Shown here piece by piece: positions 1-11,043 of a stretch of 64,000 bases of DNA (positions are counted from its first letter, which is position 1; the number at the start of each line of letters is the position of its first letter). The notes beneath the pieces are model-generated. The model ran no database searches, had not been told where the DNA came from, and saw only the letters and a list, made by a program, of their open reading frames with translations. The position numbers and the translations under genes are program-made. This stretch comes from Rutidosis leptorrhynchoides (lineage: Eukaryota > Streptophyta > Magnoliopsida > Asterales > Asteraceae), in the NCBI RefSeq assembly GCF_046630445.1, contig NC_092334.1:187184501-187248500 (forward strand), in the 5' to 3' direction.

Positions 1-63
1 ATTATTAAACTGAAAATGTAATCCATTATTGTAGTAGTTTTTGTGTTGTTTTATGGGAATGGT

Positions 64-216
64 ATATTCGATAAGGGAGTGATATGTACACAACCAATTT
101 TTACACATACGCAACTAAACATGCTTTACAGTGTTATATAGTACAACACTGTAAAGCATGTTTGGTTGTGTATGTGTAAAAATTAGTTGTGTACATATCA
201 ACACCCCGTTCGATAT
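64..216. repeat. Foldback MITE-like hairpin
   Basis: Two nearly perfect inverted arms of about 54 bases (82-135 and 145-199) surround a 9-base loop. Weaker pairing extends to about 64 and 216. There is no coding capacity. This is a small hairpin of the miniature inverted-repeat kind, and I cannot assign a superfamily because no clear target duplication is visible. Confidence 0.75.
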
Positions 217-1238
217 GATGATGATGATTATAAAAGTCAATGACAGACAAGATGATTAGATGAACGTGTTACTTAGGCGGAGTGACATGTAATTTCACGA
301 TGCAATTACTAACCACTAAAACGCGGAATTAGGACCAAGTCACATTGTTATTGTTATTGTTATTATTATTTTATTTACCAAGTAAAATTAAAGTATCAAA
401 AACATCTCACATATCACTTTGACCGTATTACTTTATTTCTCGAGGTGGAAAAAGGACACACATTTTGAACTCAATCATCACATAAGAAAATTAAGTAAAT
501 ACAGTAATAAGTTGAAACGAATCACATGAAACTTTCGATGATATATAAATATAGATTGTTAGCAAATGTTATGTTTCAGTAGGCTTGAAAGTTTAATAAG
601 GTTAATAGGTCATAGAAGTCCTAACCAGTAACAACTTAGATCATTTAACCATGACATAATATTTTATATAACTCAGTGTCACATCAGCGCTACATCATCA
701 CTTTCTCTCTATCAGTAAAGAATAACTGATTCAATACCATCCATGATATCATTCCTTACTCGAGATTTTACCTTCTATGAAAAACCAATGTACTCGTTTA
801 TGTGAAAGTTTCCTAGTTTACCCAAAAAAAATACTCTTACTAAATTAATTTATTTGAGCATTGTATAAATATTAAAGAACACTATACAACAATATTTACA
901 ATACTAAAGTACACTGTTCCGTTATTTAGTATGCTTTGTGAAGATATTTTGGATGGCTAAAAATGAATAACACAACAAGGGCTGGACAACGTCATTGGTG
1001 TTATTATGACCATTGGGAATGCTCTAACAAGTACTAAAATACAACCTTTATTCCTTTAATCTAAGTTTTTCAAACACGTAGGGTTTGTCAAACACCCCCT
1101 ACTTCATCCTGTTTTAATTTTTTTAAATTTACAAACACAAACAAAAAAACAAAACCATTGTTCAATGAGTCCTAGAATTGTTTATACGAGAAACACATAA
1201 AGATGGATCATGGATTGTATCATTAGACTAGTGTCTGA
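217..1238. other. AT-rich intergenic DNA, no gene seen
   Basis: No open frame with protein-like composition is visible on either strand. There is a short imperfect TTA/TTG trinucleotide tract near 345-375. I see nothing else I can name. Confidence 0.5.
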
Positions 1239-1806
1239 CCTAAAGTCAGAGGCGGATGTACATATAGGTTTATGGGTGCCTGTGACCCCACTTAAGGCCT
1301 AATAGTACACAGCCAACAACAGCCCATGTAGTGTAAAAATGTTGTACTATATGTAGGTGACACCACCCTAAATATGATGTGCATCATTTTCTTAAGCAGC
1401 ACAATGTTTTTTAGTAGCCCAACTATTTTTTAGCTTTGCATCAGTAGCCTAAGAGCTTGTTCCTTTATATAAAATGTTTCTTTTAGCAGCCCAATTTAAG
1501 CAAAAGTTAAGTATTATATTTGCTTTAGCATTTACTGTAGTTGTTGGCTTGGCTGTAGATTTTATTTAATGTTTAGTTTCTTAAACAAGATTTCATACCA
1601 ATTATTATACTTATAAACCGAAGAGTAATCCAAGCTTGTGATTTTTTAAGTTTTTTTTTTCTATTTATTGAAAGGCAAAGTACTAACGATACAATCACTT
1701 AGTTACAAGTTGTTTGTATTTATCTCTATCATGTACATCGTATTATATATATCTCAATGAAGTGACCCCAGTGATATAAAATCCTGGCTCCGCCCCTGCC
1801 TAAAGT
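1239..1806. mobile_element. hAT-type non-autonomous transposon, 552 bp
   Basis: The element spans 1247-1798. It begins CAGAGGCGGA and ends TCCGCCCCTG, an imperfect terminal inverted repeat typical of hAT elements. It is flanked by a perfect 8-bp target duplication, CCTAAAGT, at 1239-1246 and 1799-1806; eight bases is the hAT signature. It has no transposase frame, so it would have moved with a transposase supplied in trans. Confidence 0.85.
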
Positions 1807-3054
1807 AGAGCTTAAAACTGTTTTTAATTGCAAATGTATGAATTAATATAATGGTACCACGTGGTACAGATAATATAGTTTGAAATTGAAATGATCAGTA
1901 CCAACAATATTCTGCAATGAAGAAGAAAAGTGGGTGAATCTTTTGTAAATAGAATTTTGAATTGGTCATCAATCGGACGTCACTTTCTTGCATTATTTAC
2001 TCCATTTTACTTGCACAATTTCATTACTGTATGAATTGAATTTGAAATTTCCTCTAATGATGCTAAGCAGTTAAAACTTGCAAATAGGTCTTTAGGATGT
2101 TAGAACAACCCCCAGTCTCACGTGTGGGGTATATGGGAGGTGAGATGGAGACAATCTCTCTTCTCTCATAAAATAAAGAAAAGTCATTTCTTTACCCGGA
2201 GTGAAACACTCTCAAGAGTAGAGAAAGTCCTCTCTCTGTTCGACGAATAGAGAGATTGTTTCCGAATGGACATCCGGCCAATAAGTCGGAAAAAAATTTT
2301 AAAAAATAAAAATAAATTTGAGACGCCATGGAAATGGAAGAATCAAATTTCCATGAGTTTTAAATCCAGTCAAGAATTCAACTTATGCTATAAACGGCAA
2401 TCAATACGACAATAAATCGACAATTGATGTTGACTTAAATAACAAAGCATAACTTTTTGTATTTATAGAGGATTCTATGAATTCCGACTTCCAAATTTTA
2501 CAAGTTCAAAAGTAACATTTGTTTTGCAAAAAAATTAAATACATGTACTGTAGGTAAATATGTATACGAAACTGAAATAACTAAACATGTTATCACAAGA
2601 TTGCTAATAAATAATCAAAAAGATAAAGTTAAAAACGATCTAAGCGATATTAGGTTGAACCGGGCTTGTGTTTGACACAATTTCCTTAAACAGATTCTCC
2701 GTCTGTTCCAGAGTACACTGATCTGAAGCAGCGTACTCCCGGACTTGAACACTTACCTGAAAGGTAATCGGAACGGGGAGACCTTGTTGCGGCTGAGAGA
2801 AAAACTCAAAACGTATAAGAATACTTATACGATTTTTGGTGCATTTGTGAAAACTCTAAAGGCTCCTATCTATAGGGTAAATTATAATATTAGGTTTACT
2901 CCCACAACGATGTGGGACAACTTATAAACCCTTTTAGTTTTGCACCGAACAAATAACTTTGAGATTCGATATCTTATTCACCTTTAATCCGTTTTGAACA
3001 CATTTTAGCTCATTATAAAGCCCTCGTAAGAGGCTACAAAACCTACTAACTAGT
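1807..3054. other. Intergenic DNA with unclassified repeat-like stretches
   Basis: Between about 2148 and 2260 there is a CT/GA-rich stretch whose ends (CAATCTCTCT and AGAGAGATTG) are inverted. At 2905-2925 is a GATGTGGGAC-type motif often found near LTR or promoter ends. No gene and no complete element can be supported. Confidence 0.4.
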
Positions 3055-3672
3055 TGTCAACACACTCACTATAGAGGACCTAGATTATACTACACTCACT
3101 ACACCAACACTTTGACATTGGTTAGCCTTTAATTTTATGAATCCTTAGTGCACAATAATACTTAGGCGACAGTGTCGACCATATAACATTTAGGCGGTAT
3201 AACCGACCATGTATCACTTAGGCGGCAGAGCCGACCATATAAGAAGAACAACACAAGTGCACTAAGAACTTAAACACAAATTAAGGCTTAACCGGGAAAC
3301 TTAACAAATAACACTTTTATTAATACAAAATACAATTACAATATTACTTACTTACAAGCTTTTCTTCTCTACTCACACTCTTCTCACTTCTTACTTCTTC
3401 TCTACTTCTCAACTCACTCTTTTCACAACTTACAAATGAACTCCTCACCCCTATTTATACTACTCCATGAAAACTACTACACACTAGATATTTCCATGGA
3501 TAAATATCTAGATATTTCTTTCACTTATAAATATCTAAATTATCTAGAATTTTCTTTTATATTATAATATCTAGATATTTTCTTATACATATTAATATCT
3601 AGATATTTTACATATATACATCTATTAATTCCATATTATTTTATAATATCAAATTTGCATTGCATTTTAACA
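3055..3672 (-). repeat. 3' LTR of copia element A
   Basis: About 600 bp are nearly identical to 43544-44156. The inner edge, in element sense, starts TGTTAAAATGC right after the polypurine tract. The outer edge lacks about 18 bases present in the 5' LTR. It contains three short related blocks around AGGCGGTATAACC and AGGCGGCAGAGCC (about 3162-3240) and several ATATCTAGATAT-like repeats (3485-3615). Confidence 0.85.
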
Positions 3673-3685
3673 CTCCCCCTCAATG
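3673..3685 (-). promoter_or_regulatory. Polypurine tract of copia element A
   Basis: In element sense this reads TTGAGGGGGAGTG directly before the LTR terminal TGTT. It overlaps the stop codon of the pol frame at 3680-3682. This is the standard place for the plus-strand DNA primer. Confidence 0.8.
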
Positions 3686-3862
3686 CAAATTTTCTTCCAA
3701 CGATGTCTTGCAGACCATTCCAAGTGCTTCTCTGAATTTTGTAAACTTCGGTTTACTTAGGCTCTTGGTGAATATATATGCAACCTGTTCATTTGTCTTT
3801 GTTGGCACCATCTTGATCTCCCCTTCAAGAACCTTTTCGCGGACATAGTGATAGTGCACTTC
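3680..3862 (-). pseudogene. Copia A pol, last part of RNase H domain
   Basis: The translation begins EVHYHYVREK and continues to a stop at 3680, just inside the LTR. It is the direct continuation of the RNase H frame at 16923-17050; the two are separated by the 13 kb LARD insertion. EVHYH-YVRE is a conserved motif near the end of copia polyproteins. The frame of this piece is open. Confidence 0.85.
3858..3862. repeat. Target duplication ACTTC of the LARD, left copy
   Basis: ACTTC precedes the terminal TG of the LARD here and follows its terminal CA at 16923-16927. A 5-bp duplication is normal for LTR element integration. Confidence 0.9.
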
Positions 3863-4270
3863 TGTAGAGACCCGTCCTAATCCATCCGGACGAAGTCCAT
3901 ATCGATTATAAACAATTCACAACAGTTGATTTCATCGCGAGGTATTTAACCTCTATATGATACACTTTACAAACATTGCATTCAATTTTAAAAGACAATC
4001 TTTCTTTACAATGAAAATTGACGGCATGCATACCATTTCAGAATATATCCAACTATAATTGACTTAATAATAATCTTGATGAACTCGACGACTCGAATGC
4101 AACGTCTTTTAAAACATGCCATGAATGACTCCAAGTAATGTTTCTAAAATGAGCAAATGCACAGCGGAAGATTTCTTTCGTACCTGAGAATAAACATGCT
4201 TTAAAGTGTCAACCAAAAGGTTGGTGAGTTCATTAGTTTAACATAAATAATCATTTTATAATTTTAATAA

Positions 4271-4565
4271 ACCACAAGATTTCATATTTCCATTTCTCAT
4301 AAACATACGTCCCATGCATAGAGACAAAAATATCATTCATATGGATTGAACACCTGGTAACCGACATTCACAATATGTATATAAGAATATCCCCATCATT
4401 CCGGGATCCTCCTTCGGACATGATATAAATTTCGAAGTACTAAAGCATCCGGTACTTTGGATGGGGCTTGTTGGGCCCGATAGATCTATCTTTAGAGTTT
4501 GCATCAATTAGGGTGTCTGTTCCCTAATTCTTAGATTACCAGACTTAATAAAAAGGGGCATATTA
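4271..4565 (-). repeat. LTR segment shared between LARD and gypsy B
   Basis: This block has close counterparts in the LARD's other LTR copies (about 11640-11930 and 13505-13800) and in both B LTRs (about 19669-19945 and 38871-39150). It includes the recognisable stretches CATCCGGTACTTTGGATGGGG and CCTAATTCTTAGATTACC. I infer a functional LTR core, possibly part of the transcribed region, kept in common between autonomous and non-autonomous partners. Confidence 0.7.
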
Positions 4566-5246
4566 GATTTCGATCATTCAACCATATAATGTAGTTTCAA
4601 TTACTTGTGTCTATTTCGTAAAAACATTTATAAAAATTGCGCATGTATTCTCAGCCCAAAAATATAAAGAGTAAAAGGGAGCAAATGAAACTCACCATAC
4701 TATATTTTGTAGTAAAAATACATATGACGGTATTGAACAATTGAACAATGCAGGGTTGGCTTCGGATTCACGAACCTATATCATTTGTGTATATATATTA
4801 ATACACACAATCGTAGTCGAATAATTTTATATATATAACTTATTAATTATATTAAGTTGATATTAGTAAAAATAATGATAATAACATTAATAATATACTT
4901 AAGTTAAGAATAACTCTATTAATGATAATAATAATGATATTAATAATAATACTTGTAAAATATTATTTTTACCGTTAATGATATTTATGATTTTGATTTA
5001 AGTAATTTCATGGTAATAATACTCGTGATAATAATAATAATACTTATGTTAATATTAAAAATTCTATTATTTGTAAAAAGATACTAATACTAATATTTAC
5101 GAAAATGATAATAACTTTTATTACTTTCATAATAATAATAATAATAAACATATTCATGATAATAATATTAATGTTTTAAATTTAATAGTAATATCATAAT
5201 TAGTTCTTATTATAATAATAGTAATAGGTGTAATACTTATAGTTAT

Positions 5247-5280
<34 letters not shown>

Positions 5281-5678
5281 GTAATAATTATAACAATGAT
5301 AATATTACTCATACTAGTGGTAAAATAATATAATTTATATTCTGGATGATAATATTAATATTAGTAATAGCATTAATAATACTAAAAAATCTTATTTGCA
5401 ACTATAATCATAATAATACGTATGTTAGTAATAATAATGGTATTGATAATTATAATACTTGTAGTAATATCAATAATTAATAATAATAATAATCATAATA
5501 ATAATACTAATCATAATAATAATAATACTTGTACCACTATTAATAATAATAATAATACTAATAGTACCTAGTGATATTAATTAGTAATAACAAAAGTGAT
5601 AATAATATTACTCTTATTATCTATATTATCCTAATTAATAACAATCTTTAATAATAATACAAACATAATGACAATAAC

Positions 5679-5680
<2 letters not shown>

Positions 5681-5762
<82 letters not shown>
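5681..5762. repeat. (AAT)n microsatellite
   Basis: An uninterrupted run of about 27 AAT units. The matching tract in the right LTR is at 14968-15056. The tracts at 5251-5280 and 14482-14563 also correspond, but their lengths differ strongly. Confidence 0.9.
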
Positions 5763-5764
<2 letters not shown>

Positions 5765-5860
5765 GAAGCTACCTTCAAGTAATTCGGTCTAAAAAAATAC
5801 ACTGTCCCATTAGGGACTCGAACCCTCGACCTCTCACACACCCGCTAGCTCCAAACACAA
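5763..5860 (-). repeat. tRNA-like (SINE-like) segment inside the LARD LTR
   Basis: On the minus strand there is a perfect RNA polymerase III B-box consensus, GGTTCGAGTCC (5814-5824), in a context that reads like the 3' half of a tRNA, followed by a unique segment and then the long ATT tract. The other LTR has the same block (B box 15111-15121). I see no convincing A box, so this may be a 5'-truncated SINE. It could also be a chance match within LTR sequence. Confidence 0.4.
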
Positions 5861-6175
5861 CTCCTCCATTTCTTTCTTTCTGGAATTAATCCCTCCCAAA
5901 ACAATATAATGCGTTTTCCTTTTTATTATACCATCTTCTTCTTCAACTAAATATAGTCGACCAGGGAATTCCTTCTCATAGTCAGTGATTGTTTGGTCGG
6001 TTTTAGGATTTAAAATAACTACACAAACAAGTAATGAGTGATTAAAAGAAAAGAAAAAAAAATAAAGAAAGAGGAGCTGCTGTAGCGACGGTTCAAGGAG
6101 GAAAGAAAAAAAATTAAATTTGATTTCAAGAAAGTTTAAGCCCAAACTTACAACATGAATTAGTTTGTTAAACAT
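5834..6175 (-). pseudogene. Unidentified short open frame inside the LARD LTR
   Basis: A frame of 113 codons lies here, with a matching 94-codon frame in the other LTR at 15142-15426. The last 60 residues look protein-like (charged, including NPKTDQTITDYEKEFPGRLY), while the N-terminal part is a hydrophobic run that looks noncoding. I do not recognise it. It may be a captured exon fragment. Because both copies descend from one LTR, their similarity does not show selection. Confidence 0.25.
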
Positions 6176-6998
6176 ATATAGAAACTTTTGGAATCGATAA
6201 TTTAACTTAAAACCTCAAAATAAACTTGAATTTCGCCAAGAACAAATTCGTTGACTTTTTCAATTGAAAACTTTGACTCAGAAATTGAAGCTTGATAGGA
6301 AGAATTGGAATACAAAATTTTGCATAAAGATTAACTAAATAATTCTTAACAACACTGCATTGTTACATTTTTAAAATTTAATTGAATTTGAGAATTGAAA
6401 AAAATGGATGAGCAGAGCACTCGATAGTTTTTTTTTTTTTTAAATTTGGCTTTTTAAATTCAGTCACTTCCTTTGGAATACATTAGTATATAGTTATATA
6501 GATAATACATAATGGTATTACAGCTCATTTGACTTAAGTGATCTTTGTTTGCGAGCTTAATCAATTCGACTGAAAAAATAACAAAAAAATAAAAATAAAG
6601 TTCAGTTATATTTTCAACTGCAGGTACAATTTGATTGTGATGTTTAACAAATTAGGAGATAGAAACAAAATTAAAAACAGTGTTGATAGATCTCTGAATC
6701 TGAATTTTTGAATTTTTAATAGGTACAAACGATTTTATATAATTTTTTGTTAATAATTAATAATTATAATGTTATTAATAATAATCTAGAAACAAATAAT
6801 ATTAATAATAATAATAGTATTAATAATTAATATAATAATAATAATATTAAGAGTAATAATAATAATAGTATGCCTCAATAATAATAATTTTAGTGAAATT
6901 TATATTAACAAGATTATTAATGATAATTACACTAATAATACTAGTTATATTACTAATATTATTAGTAATAATAAATTATTTATAACAAATTTCGTATC

Positions 6999-7002
<4 letters not shown>

Positions 7003-7081
<79 letters not shown>
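7003..7081. repeat. (AT)n microsatellite
   Basis: About 39 AT units in the left LTR. The counterpart in the right LTR (about 16294-16391) is roughly ten units longer. Confidence 0.9.
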
Positions 7082-7083
<2 letters not shown>

Positions 7084-7612
7084 AAATATAATATTAATAA
7101 CATTAGTATTGATACTACTAATGAAAGTAATTATAACAACTATATTTAAAATTTTAATTTAATATATTGAAATTACAGTTTTATTGATTATAAAATATAA
7201 CTATATAATATCTATTATGTAATAATTTATATCGAGTATTAAATTCTTTTATATTTTCATATATGTACATTGTACATATAATAATTATGTATAGAAATCT
7301 TATATATTTATATATAGATTCCTTTTAATAACAACTTGAATATTTTATATATTTTTATATATTTAATTCAAACGATTAACTTGAATTTCATTAATACAAA
7401 TTATTGTATATGCCTATAATGATATGTATTTATTTTTTTTATATATTTTTATTAACAACAATTGTTCATGAATCGTCGGTAATAGTCTAAGGGTAAATGA
7501 TATATAAAACAGTTCAAACTTTTTGATACTTAACAATACAGACTTTGCTTATCATGTCGAAATCATATATAGATTAAGTTTAAATTTGGTCGAAAATTCC
7601 TGGGTCATCACA

Positions 7613-7627
7613 GTACCTACCCGTTAA
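7613..7627 (-). promoter_or_regulatory. 3' polypurine tract of the LARD
   Basis: In element sense TTAACGGGTAGGTAC sits immediately before the LTR terminal TGTGATGACC. The identical 15-mer borders the 3' LTR of gypsy B at 22492-22506. Confidence 0.8.
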
Positions 7628-10042
7628 AGAAATTTCGTCCCGAAATTTGGGTGAGGTCGTCATGGCTAACAATAAATATGTTTTCCTGACAAATATGAGT
7701 TGATAAATAGAGTTTTATCATTATTGAATAATACAGATAAAATAATTTGATTATTCGAGGAGTACGAATGAAGCTATCACAAAAGAGTGAAATGAATAAA
7801 TGAAGTTTCGTTTTAACTTTTGACGTTGCCTTGGTTGAATTCCGAAATTCAAGAGATTTAAACGAAAATCTTGGAAATCTATAAGATCTGATTATTCGGC
7901 GGATAAGGAAATTAAGATCTCTCTAATTAAATACGGTGATCTGCTTTGATTACTCGGTCTAATATTTCCATTATAAATTAAATTCTTCCGTTCCATTATT
8001 CTCATCATTCCTATACTTTCCTTCTTGTTTCATACCTCCAAAAGATTCTGAAAATGCTTAATCTAGTTCTGATCCTTGTCCTCATCCTTACTATCGCAAC
8101 AATCATTATCCTTTTCCAACTTCCACCAGAGGAATCTGTTTTCTTCTATTTCGCCCTTGGGATTATAATGTTTTTAATTCTCCCGTGTCTTTATGTTGCG
8201 ATAAACATTGATATACACGGTTTGTAATTTATGTGTTGTTATCGGGCTTTATATTCTCCCTTTATATTTCAATGTCCCCATTTCTGTTTCCAATAATCAT
8301 TGTCATTCACAGTTAATACTCCCTCCTATTTACTGCGATTTATACTCCAATTTCTATTTCAGAGCTTTGTCCCTTCGTTTCTTCTTCTAGCAATTTGGCA
8401 TCTCTTGTAATGGTCCAGAATTCGCAGATATAAGTTTCAGAATGAACATTGTTAATGTTCTAAATAAGAAGGAACGTAATAGCACGATTTGATTTGTCAA
8501 ATTACCAGATTCACTGAGAATAGAACTATCAAGAATATACTTTCTTGATATGTTCAGAAGTTAAGCAGAATGACAGAGTTATGTAACATGGCACATGATG
8601 ACGTTATGATCTGTGAATCATCACGTCCCATTAGAAACTCAGCATATGTGAATCATCACGTCCCATTAGAAACTCAGCATGACTTACTGTAATATAATCA
8701 CGTTGATCAAGTGTCATTATATTATACTAACTCATGCATCAGTTCCCAACACTACTTCAAAACATTCATATTTTAAATTCGAAGGTTCGCAGAATATAGA
8801 AACTAAAACAGTTTCCTTTATGATGTAATATAGATAGCACGAAGAGATAAATAATTTCGGATGAGAATATTTATGAAAATATCCTCAGAAATATCGAAGA
8901 TATTTATGATGATATTTTGGAATTTCTAAGTTCGATGGTTGATGAAGAAAGATTTTTCCGCAAGATTAAAACATGAACTCAGAGCAAAATATTTTCTAAA
9001 GATTTCATCGGATCCAAAATTACCTGGATTCTTTGAATATAGGGTTTGGTCCTTGTATTTTTCCTTGGTCTCCTTCATGGTTAGTTCAATCCCTTTTTTT
9101 CAATACCAAATTTTCTATCGAGCGTTCTCAACACTTCATTCTTTATCATCAAACTCTTGGCCGTTTAGATCATCTACAATTTTTCTGTTTCCTCTGCATT
9201 TAATGCTATGATATCTGAATCATCGGTTATCAATCCGAGATGGTTTCAGGAGAATTGTGTTTTTAGATGATTAAACGCTGATGGTAATATGGTGAAATAT
9301 AAAAGGTTTCCCGGTAACAATAAAAGAGAACACATATATATATATCAAAGTTATAATAAGGCTGTTTCGAACGAAAAGTCGAAGTTGTCTTGCTGGAGCT
9401 GTAACAAAATTGGCTAATTTGGAAAGAGATTGAAAAGTTATTTTCGGTAATAATAACGCTAAAGGGATTAGCACGGCTACGCGTTAAACGTTTTCTTAGT
9501 TTCCGAGAGTTTTCAGGTGCATATCTATGCGCATCAATCTTTTCTTCCGTAGATGAAGTGCGGTTGATACATCTTCTCAATTGGGGTGTTTTCAATAATC
9601 ATGAAAGGTTTGATCACAGATTTTAATCGTCAGGATACAAATGAGATTTAAGATAAAATCAAGTGGCAAACTTGAAGTATTGTTTAATTTCATATGTTAT
9701 AATCAATATTTTAATTCATTTAAATTGTCCACTGTTGGTAGTCCTCAGTTGATTAGTCCACAGTTAGCTAGGAACAGTTAGCTAGGATTTTTAACAAAAT
9801 TTCTCATAGTTAATTTGTTTGTTTCTAACAAATTTTATTTTGTCAAATGTTTTCTTCATTATGCCACTTGTTGAATTCTGAAAAATCAAAATCCAAATAT
9901 GAAATTGGATGAAAATGGTTATTCTGCGGTGAACGGATTCGTATATCGGTAGATGTAAGTAGAATAGTAAATGACTGTTGAATTAGATTTGAAAGAATGT
10001 ACAGTGTACTTATTAATGTGAAATCTTAAATATTCCTCGGGT
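7628..10042 (-). other. LARD interior, noncoding part
   Basis: It occupies the place that gag-pol takes in element B, but no gag or pol motif is visible in any frame. It opens (element sense, next to the polypurine tract) with the same AAATTTCGGGACGAAATTT string that closes gypsy pol regions elsewhere in the window. This suggests derivation by deletion from a gypsy element. A 35-bp direct repeat lies at 8612-8681. Confidence 0.6.
8612..8681. repeat. 35-bp direct tandem repeat, two copies
   Basis: The unit starting TGTGAATCATCACGTCCC occurs at 8612 and again at 8647 with essentially no change. It lies in the noncoding interior of the LARD. Confidence 0.85.
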
Positions 10043-10058
10043 ATTACCTACCCGTTAA
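10043..10058 (-). promoter_or_regulatory. Second, internal polypurine-like motif of the LARD
   Basis: TTAACGGGTAGGTAAT in element sense repeats the motif next to the 3' LTR. It lies between the decayed upstream frame and the noncoding interior. Element B has the same motif in the corresponding position (36596-36610). Whether it primes DNA synthesis is inference. Confidence 0.5.
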
Positions 10059-10313
10059 AATATTTTCATCATTAACAGTTTGTACGAAAGAATTTTTAAT
10101 CACAATCTTTATGAAAATATATATACATATATATTTTCTTTAAATGTAATCATGGATTTAATGAGTCAATATAATATTAGACTCATTTGATTTTCGGTTT
10201 GAGCTAGAATAAGTAATCTCTAAAACTATTAGGATCCACATATTCTTCGCAGAATATTAATGAAATTATGGATCAATACTTCATCGTTCGTTACTGTTGG
10301 TACTCCTTGGTAT

Positions 10314-10820
10314 CTATGGTGCGTATGATGTTGATGTTCGTGGGACATATTGTGAAATTGAGGCTTGGGATGCGGATGTTGTTGTTGGTGGTACGGTTGA
10401 TGCCGGTAATGTTGCTGAAGCTGGTACATTTTGCACCATAATTTTCAAAGCCACTACTCGAGCGCGAAGTTCGTTGACTTCTTCTATTATGTCGGGATGA
10501 TTGTCGGTAGGAACGAGCGAGTGAATAGGGTTTTGAATTTGAGATAGTATATAATCATAGCGAGATATTCGAAAAATGAGGGTGAAAATGGTGTTTCTAA
10601 TAGGTTCACCGGTAAGTACTTCAGGTTCTTCACCAAGAGGAAAATTTGGTGGATGGAAAGGATCACCTTCTTCCTGTCTCTAATGATTAAGTAGGCTACG
10701 AACCCATCAGATGAATTGGGGATGGCTGATTGATCGATTCATTCTGGTGACACTGCTTTCGGAGCTGGAGTGGGACTCCATATCGGAATCCGAGGGACTT
10801 GAACTAGTTGTGAGTTCCAT
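10314..10820 (-). pseudogene. Decayed upstream open frame of the LARD
   Basis: From an ATG at 10818-10820 one frame of 168 codons reads to a TAG at 10314, broken by two in-frame stops (TGA and TAG) near codons 38 and 46. The N-terminus is rich in Ser, Asp and Glu (MELTTSSSPSDSDMESHSSS). The middle has a charged stretch, IIEEVNELRARVVALKI, of coiled-coil character, and the C-terminus is Ser/Thr/Pro rich. It lies between the primer-binding site and the internal polypurine motif, where element B has its extra frames. I do not recognise the family. It is clearly non-functional here. Confidence 0.55.
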
Positions 10821-11043
10821 TGCGTATGATTGAATAAAGGATTTTTCGATATGAATGATTTTCGGATATCAGATGATATTTTAATTACATAGAATACCTA
10901 TATAAATAGAACAAAAGATTTCGTAGATTACGGAGAAATTTTACGAAATATATCAGGCATAGTTTATGGTAACAGATACGCTAAGATATGAATTTTGTCT
11001 ATACACTATTCATGCAATCCAGGCAGTAAGATTTGTCTAGATT

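Larger units (their letters stand above)
3863..7612 (-). repeat. 3' LTR of the LARD
   Basis: It starts TGTAGAGACCC and ends GGTCATCACA on the plus strand. It contains a long AAT-rich region (about 4850-5760), a tRNA-like box, a decayed open frame (5834-6175) and an AT microsatellite (about 7003-7080). Differences from the right LTR are concentrated in microsatellite lengths. Confidence 0.85.

Noticed and set aside
5635..5889. Open frames of poly-isoleucine or poly-tyrosine on both strands (also at 14409-14597 and 14916-15107)
   Set aside because: They are translations of AAT microsatellites and have no sequence other than the repeat plus LTR DNA.
9263..9595. A 110-codon minus-strand frame in the LARD interior
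   Set aside because: Composition is not protein-like, no motif is visible, and there are no independent signs of coding.
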